Positions 60,502-64,000 of a DNA stretch of 64,000 nt are shown here, piece after piece (the first letter of the stretch is position 1; the number at the start of each line of letters is the position of its first letter). Below the pieces are notes generated by a model. That model was not told where the DNA came from. It saw nothing but the letters and a program-made list of their open reading frames with translations, and ran no database searches. Position numbers and translations under genes: made by a program. This stretch comes from Buttiauxella sp. A111. GTDB lineage: Bacteria; Pseudomonadota; Gammaproteobacteria; Enterobacterales; Enterobacteriaceae. The stretch lies in assembly GCF_014189855.1 (NCBI RefSeq), contig NZ_BJFN01000001.1, positions 930,001-994,000 on the forward strand, in the 5' to 3' direction.

Positions 60502-62265
60502 ATGGTGACTAACCGTCAGCGCTACCGCGAAAAAGTTTCCCAGATGGTCAGTTGGGGACATTGGTTCGCCCTGTTCAATATCCTGCTGGCAACGCTGCTG
60601 GGTAGCCGCTATCTGTTTGTCGCCGACTGGCCGACAACGCTCACGGGTCGTATTTATTCCTGGCTGACGGTTATCGGCCATTTCAGCTTTGTGGTTTTCG
60701 CCACGTATTTGCTGATCCTCTTCCCGCTGACGTTTGTTGTGATGTCACAACGTTTGATGCGTTTTGTCTCTGCAGCGCTTGCCACCGCAGGTATGACGCT
60801 GCTGCTTATCGACAGTGAAGTCTTTACTCGTTTCCATCTCCATCTTAATCCGATTGTCTGGGAACTGGTGATTAACCCAGACCAGAGTGAGATGGCGCGA
60901 GACTGGCAGCTGATGTTTATCAGCGTGCCGGTGATTTTACTGATTGAAATGCTGTTTGCGACCTGGAGTTGGCAGAAACTGCGCAGCCTCGGGCGTCGCA
61001 AGCACTATGCAAAACCGGTCGTCGTGCTGTTCTTTGTCGCCTTCTTCAGCAGCCACATTATGTATATCTGGGCAGATGCGAATTTCTATCGCCCGATTAC
61101 CATGCAGCGCGCGAACCTCCCACTTTCCTACCCGATGACGGCCCGCCGCTTCCTCGAAAAACATGGCCTGCTGGATGCGAAAGAGTACCAGCGCCGCCTC
61201 GTGGAACAGGGTAATCCTGAAGCCGTTTCGGTGCAGTATCCACTGAGTGACCTGCAATTCCGCGATATGGGAACGGGCAGTAATGTATTGCTGATTACTG
61301 TCGATGGTCTGAATGCCGAACATGCACAGAAAGATCTGCCGAACCTGAGCCAATTCGCGAGCAACAACATTAACTTCACGCAGCATATGAGCGCGGGTAA
61401 TGGTACTGATAACGGCATCTTTGGCCTGTTCTATGGTATTTCGCCGGCCTACATGGACGGTGTTTTATCCTCCCGCACCCCTGCGGCATTGATTACGGCA
61501 TTGAACCAGCAAGGCTATCAATTGGGGCTTTTTGCTTCCGATGGCTTCGATTCTTCAATGTATCGCCAGGCTTTGTTATCTGACTTCTCTTTGCCTTCCG
61601 CGCAAAGCCAGTCTGACGCACAAACGGCCTCACAATGGATTAACTGGCTGACGCAATACGCATCTGACGATAACCGCTGGTTCTCCTGGGTTGCCTTTAA
61701 TGGCACCAACATCACAGCAGACAGCAATCAGCAAGCCTTCACCCGTCGCTATACCCGTGCGGCAGGCAACGTTGATGAGCAAATTAAACGCGTGCTGGAT
61801 GCGTTGGAAGCTTCCGGGAAGCTCCAGAATACGGTGGTGATTATTACCGCTGGTCACGGTGTACCGCTGGGTAAAGAGCAGGATTCTTTCGCCTGGTCGC
61901 GCTCGCGTATTCAGGTGCCGCTGGTTATTCATTGGCCTGGCACTCCAGCGCAAAATATCGCAAAACTCACCGATCATCAGGATGTGATGACCACGTTGAT
62001 GCAACGTCTGCTGCACGTCAAAAACCCAGCGAATGAGTATTCACAGGGTGAAGACCTGTTTGCTGCAACTCGACGTAATAACTGGGTAGTGGGTGCAGAC
62101 AATAACAGCCTTGCGATTACTTTGCCGACCATGACGTTGGTGCTCGATAACAACGGCAACTATCGGATGTACGATTTGAAAGGCGAAACCATCAAAGAAA
62201 CCAAGCCACAGCTGGGTTTATTGCTGCAAGTCCTGACCGACGAGAAACGCTTCATCGCCAATTGA
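60502..62265 (+). CDS. yejM: Inner-membrane LPS-homeostasis protein YejM (PbgA/LapC)
   Basis: 587 aa (E. coli 586). Five N-terminal membrane helices (about residues 18-190), a short basic linker (RSLGRRKHYAK region belongs to a loop), then a periplasmic alkaline phosphatase/sulfatase-like domain from about residue 245, with LLITVDGLNAEH and FGLFYGISPAYMDG. It binds LPS and LapB and so controls FtsH degradation of LpxC; it is essential in E. coli. The metal-site residues of true sulfatases are only partly kept, as in all YejM. Confidence 0.96.
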   Translation: MVTNRQRYREKVSQMVSWGHWFALFNILLATLLGSRYLFVADWPTTLTGRIYSWLTVIGHFSFVVFATYLLILFPLTFVVMSQRLMRFVSAALATAGMTLLLIDSEVFTRFHLHLNPIVWELVINPDQSEMARDWQLMFISVPVILLIEMLFATWSWQKLRSLGRRKHYAKPVVVLFFVAFFSSHIMYIWADANFYRPITMQRANLPLSYPMTARRFLEKHGLLDAKEYQRRLVEQGNPEAVSVQYPLSDLQFRDMGTGSNVLLITVDGLNAEHAQKDLPNLSQFASNNINFTQHMSAGNGTDNGIFGLFYGISPAYMDGVLSSRTPAALITALNQQGYQLGLFASDGFDSSMYRQALLSDFSLPSAQSQSDAQTASQWINWLTQYASDDNRWFSWVAFNGTNITADSNQQAFTRRYTRAAGNVDEQIKRVLDALEASGKLQNTVVIITAGHGVPLGKEQDSFAWSRSRIQVPLVIHWPGTPAQNIAKLTDHQDVMTTLMQRLLHVKNPANEYSQGEDLFAATRRNNWVVGADNNSLAITLPTMTLVLDNNGNYRMYDLKGETIKETKPQLGLLLQVLTDEKRFIAN

Positions 62266-62339
62266 TTGTTTATTTATGAACCAGTTAGCAACGCATTATC
62301 TTGCAAACAATGGCAAAATAGGTACTATTATTTTTCAGT

Positions 62340-62416
62340 CGGCACGTAGCGCAGCCTGGTAGCGCATCGTCATGGGGTGGCGAGGGTCGAGAGTTCAAAT
62401 CTCTCCGTGCCGACCA
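62340..62416 (+). tRNA. proL: tRNA-Pro (anticodon GGG)
   Basis: 77 bases including encoded CCA. Acceptor arms CGGCACG/CGTGCCG, D-arm GCGCAGCCTGGTAGCGC, anticodon loop ATGGGGT with GGG at 62374-62376, T-arm GAGAG-TTCAAAT-CTCTC. It reads CCC and CCU codons. Same place after yejM as E. coli proL, followed by a terminator. tRNA 3' ends are common integration sites, and foreign-looking genes start 47 bases downstream. Confidence 0.96.
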
Positions 62417-62429
62417 AAAATACTTTAGA

Positions 62430-62456
62430 AAGCAGCCTGTTATGGCTGCTTTTTTT
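62430..62456 (+). terminator. Terminator of tRNA-Pro
   Basis: AGCAGCC/GGCTGCT hairpin followed by seven T. It lies between convergent proL and umuC and could serve both. Confidence 0.85.
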
Positions 62457-62462
62457 ATATCG

Positions 62463-63773
62463 CTAATTTTTCGAATGATGAAATTCTCCAGGCATATTCG
62501 CCAGCGACCCCACCATCAACAAATCTGAAAAACGGGTGGTATATCGTGGTGACAACATTTCCCTTTTCATCTGCCACGGTTGTTGGATGCCTTGCCCTGC
62601 AAAGTAAAGCGTCCCTTTTCCCCTTTTCTTATTAATGCCGTCCATCGCCTGCATTAGCGCCTCACTATTCAGTCGTGGCGAGTTCTCATCAAAGAGATTG
62701 AGTTGAGCCACACCCTGGCTAAAAAAGTCGCCGAGCATCACTCCGGCTTTTTGATAGTGGTGCCCATCTCTCCAGATAGCACACAGGCAACGCATTGCAG
62801 CGCTGATAATGTCTCGGGAGTCCTGCGTAGGTGTCAGGAGTTTCACCATTGCCTGGTTGCCATAGTAAGGCTCATTCACACAGAAAGGTGATGTTTTGAC
62901 GAATACGGAAATATGGCGGCAATACTGATGCTCAGCTCTAAGCTTTTCTGCGGCACGCACCGCGTAGCTGCAAACAGCCTGCCGCATGTTTTCATACTCT
63001 GTAAGACGCTCCCCAAATGAGCGAGAACAGATGATTTCCTGTTTCGTCGGCACAAACTCTTCAAATCCCAGACAAGATTCACCGCGCAGCTCACGCACCG
63101 TGCGTTCGAGCACCACGCTGAAGTGCTTACGTATAAAACGCGTATCAGTATCTGCAAGTTGCAGCGTGGTTTTGATCCCCATCGCATCAAGCTTTTTACT
63201 GATACGCCGACCAATACCCCACACTTCACTCACCGGGAAATAAGCCATCAGCTTGCGTTGTTTTTCGATGTTCGAAAGGTCAACCACACCGCCTGTTTGC
63301 TGCGGCCATTTTTTAGCGGCGTGATTAGCGAGCTTCGCTAACGTTTTGGTTTGTGCTACCCCGACTCCCACCGTTAAATGTGTTCGCAGCAAAAGAGTTG
63401 CGCAAATTTCCCGTCCTAAATCCTCCAGATTGCGGCAATGACGCACACCAGAAAAATCACAGAATGCTTCGTCAATAGAGTACTTCTCAACGCGAGGGCA
63501 TATTTCTTCCAGTGTTGTCATCACGCGGTGCGACATATCGGCGTACAGCTCGTAATTACTGCTGAAAGCGATAACGCCATGATGGCGGAAGAGATCTTTC
63601 TGCTTGAAGTAAGGGCCGCCCATTTTGACCCCACATCTCTTAGCCTCAGCATTGCAGGCGACCACGCATCCATCGTTGTTACTTAAAACGACCACCGGCC
63701 TACCTTTCAGGTCTGGCCTGAAAATGGTTTCGCAGCTGGCGTAAAATGAATTTACATCTACCAGGGCGAACAT
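62463..63773 (-). CDS. umuC: DNA polymerase V catalytic subunit UmuC
   Basis: 436 aa; E. coli UmuC is 422, and the extra residues form a 14-residue tail after SDLLMVG. Y-family lesion-bypass polymerase with catalytic Asp6 in [15 protein letters not shown] and the Asp-Glu pair in [13 protein letters not shown]. Also thumb/HhH segment [18 protein letters not shown] and beta-clamp motif QLNLFDE near residue 359. It works with cleaved UmuD' dimers and RecA in SOS mutagenesis. The start overlaps the umuD stop by 16 bases. Confidence 0.95.
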   Translation of the reverse strand: MFALVDVNSFYASCETIFRPDLKGRPVVVLSNNDGCVVACNAEAKRCGVKMGGPYFKQKDLFRHHGVIAFSSNYELYADMSHRVMTTLEEICPRVEKYSIDEAFCDFSGVRHCRNLEDLGREICATLLLRTHLTVGVGVAQTKTLAKLANHAAKKWPQQTGGVVDLSNIEKQRKLMAYFPVSEVWGIGRRISKKLDAMGIKTTLQLADTDTRFIRKHFSVVLERTVRELRGESCLGFEEFVPTKQEIICSRSFGERLTEYENMRQAVCSYAVRAAEKLRAEHQYCRHISVFVKTSPFCVNEPYYGNQAMVKLLTPTQDSRDIISAAMRCLCAIWRDGHHYQKAGVMLGDFFSQGVAQLNLFDENSPRLNSEALMQAMDGINKKRGKGTLYFAGQGIQQPWQMKREMLSPRYTTRFSDLLMVGSLANMPGEFHHSKN

Positions 63774-64000
63774 AACTGGCTCGTCGATTTCACGATGTAA
63801 GTGACCACACCAAATACCTCTAGCGCCTCATCAAGAGCAAGGGATATAGGTTTATAAGCACAATTGAGTGGCTTTAATTGAATGGTGGGTCTGGTTTGCA
63901 ATTGCCTGACGATGAATTCACCGTTAACTGGCGCAATCACAATATCGCCATGCGCTGCTGTTCTGGCACTGTCGACGACCAGTAAATCGCCATGACCAAT
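63758..64000 (-). CDS. umuD: UmuD, C-terminal part (5' end outside window)
   Basis: Partial gene: 80 C-terminal residues are visible, beginning [20 protein letters not shown]24/LexA-type peptidase fold of the Pol V accessory protein, which normally cuts itself with a Ser60/Lys97 pair. In the segment corresponding to E. coli EFTVKKLQ this protein reads EFIVRQLQ, so the expected lysine is arginine (codon AGG) and the next residue is Gln. Ser60 lies outside the window. The C-terminus [13 protein letters not shown] is also longer than in E. coli. The SOS box would lie beyond the right edge. Confidence 0.88.
   Translation of the reverse strand: MGHGDLLVVDSARTAAHGDIVIAPVNGEFIVRQLQTRPTIQLKPLNCAYKPISLALDEALEVFGVVTYIVKSTSQLCSPW

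Overview
This window is a chromosomal segment from a member of the Enterobacteriaceae. Most proteins align end to end with E. coli proteins I know from memory, and gene order from about 4.1 kb to 62.4 kb follows the E. coli 47-49 min region: yohJK-cdd-sanA / mglBAC-galS / yeiB-folE-yeiG-cirA / lysP-yeiE-yeiH-nfo / fruBKA-setB-yeiW-yeiP / yeiQ-yeiR-lpxT-mepS-pdeN / yejABEF-yejG-bcr-rsuA-radD-rplY-yejKLM / tRNA-Pro(GGG). The dispersed ERIC elements and the Klebsiella-type yia operon fit a genus near Enterobacter, Klebsiella, Kluyvera or Buttiauxella. The genus cannot be fixed from sequence reading alone.

Layout. 0-4 kb: the 3' part of a GH31 glycosidase, then ybiT and ldtB (ybiS). These two belong elsewhere in E. 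coli, so a rearrangement breakpoint lies between ldtB and yohJ. 4-15.6 kb: pyrimidine salvage (cdd), the CRP/GalS-controlled methyl-galactoside ABC system with galS, yeiB, folE, and an inserted YbfB/YjiJ-type MFS gene. 15.8-18.9 kb: yeiG and the Fur-controlled siderophore receptor cirA. 19-27.8 kb: a complete yiaK-S-type operon for 2,3-diketo-L-gulonate / L-ascorbate breakdown with its IclR-type regulator yiaJ, sitting between cirA and lysP. In place of the E. coli TRAP transporter (yiaMNO) it has an MFS permease and a DUF4862-like protein, and a long hairpin lies on each side of this two-gene cassette. 27.9-33 kb: lysP, an accessory fatty-acyl/thioester-reductase-like SDR gene, yeiE and yeiH. 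33-39.4 kb: nfo, the fructose PTS operon with two Cra operators, and setB. 39.4-45.3 kb: yeiW, yeiP (efpL), uxuA divergent from yeiQ, yeiR, lpxT. 45.8-62.3 kb: mepS, pdeN, the YejABEF peptide importer, then bcr to yejM. 62.3-64 kb: tRNA-Pro followed at once by umuC and the C-terminal half of umuD, where E. coli has narP; this looks like the edge of an acquired element.

How the genes work together. The window is rich in carbohydrate uptake with local control: Mgl/GalS, Yia/YiaJ, Fru/Cra and UxuA/YeiQ. It also holds envelope genes (ldtB, mepS, lpxT, yejM, sanA) and DNA repair genes (nfo, radD, umuDC). Five ERIC repeats occupy intergenic gaps. One carries an internal insertion made of four consecutive hairpins. 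Two copies of a second, GC-rich palindromic repeat lie just downstream of convergent genes.

I saw no CRISPR array, insertion sequence, integrase or rRNA. The region is mostly conserved core genome. The least explained parts are the yia cassette, the solitary reductase gene at 29.6-30.7 kb, and the UmuD fragment whose catalytic-lysine position reads arginine.
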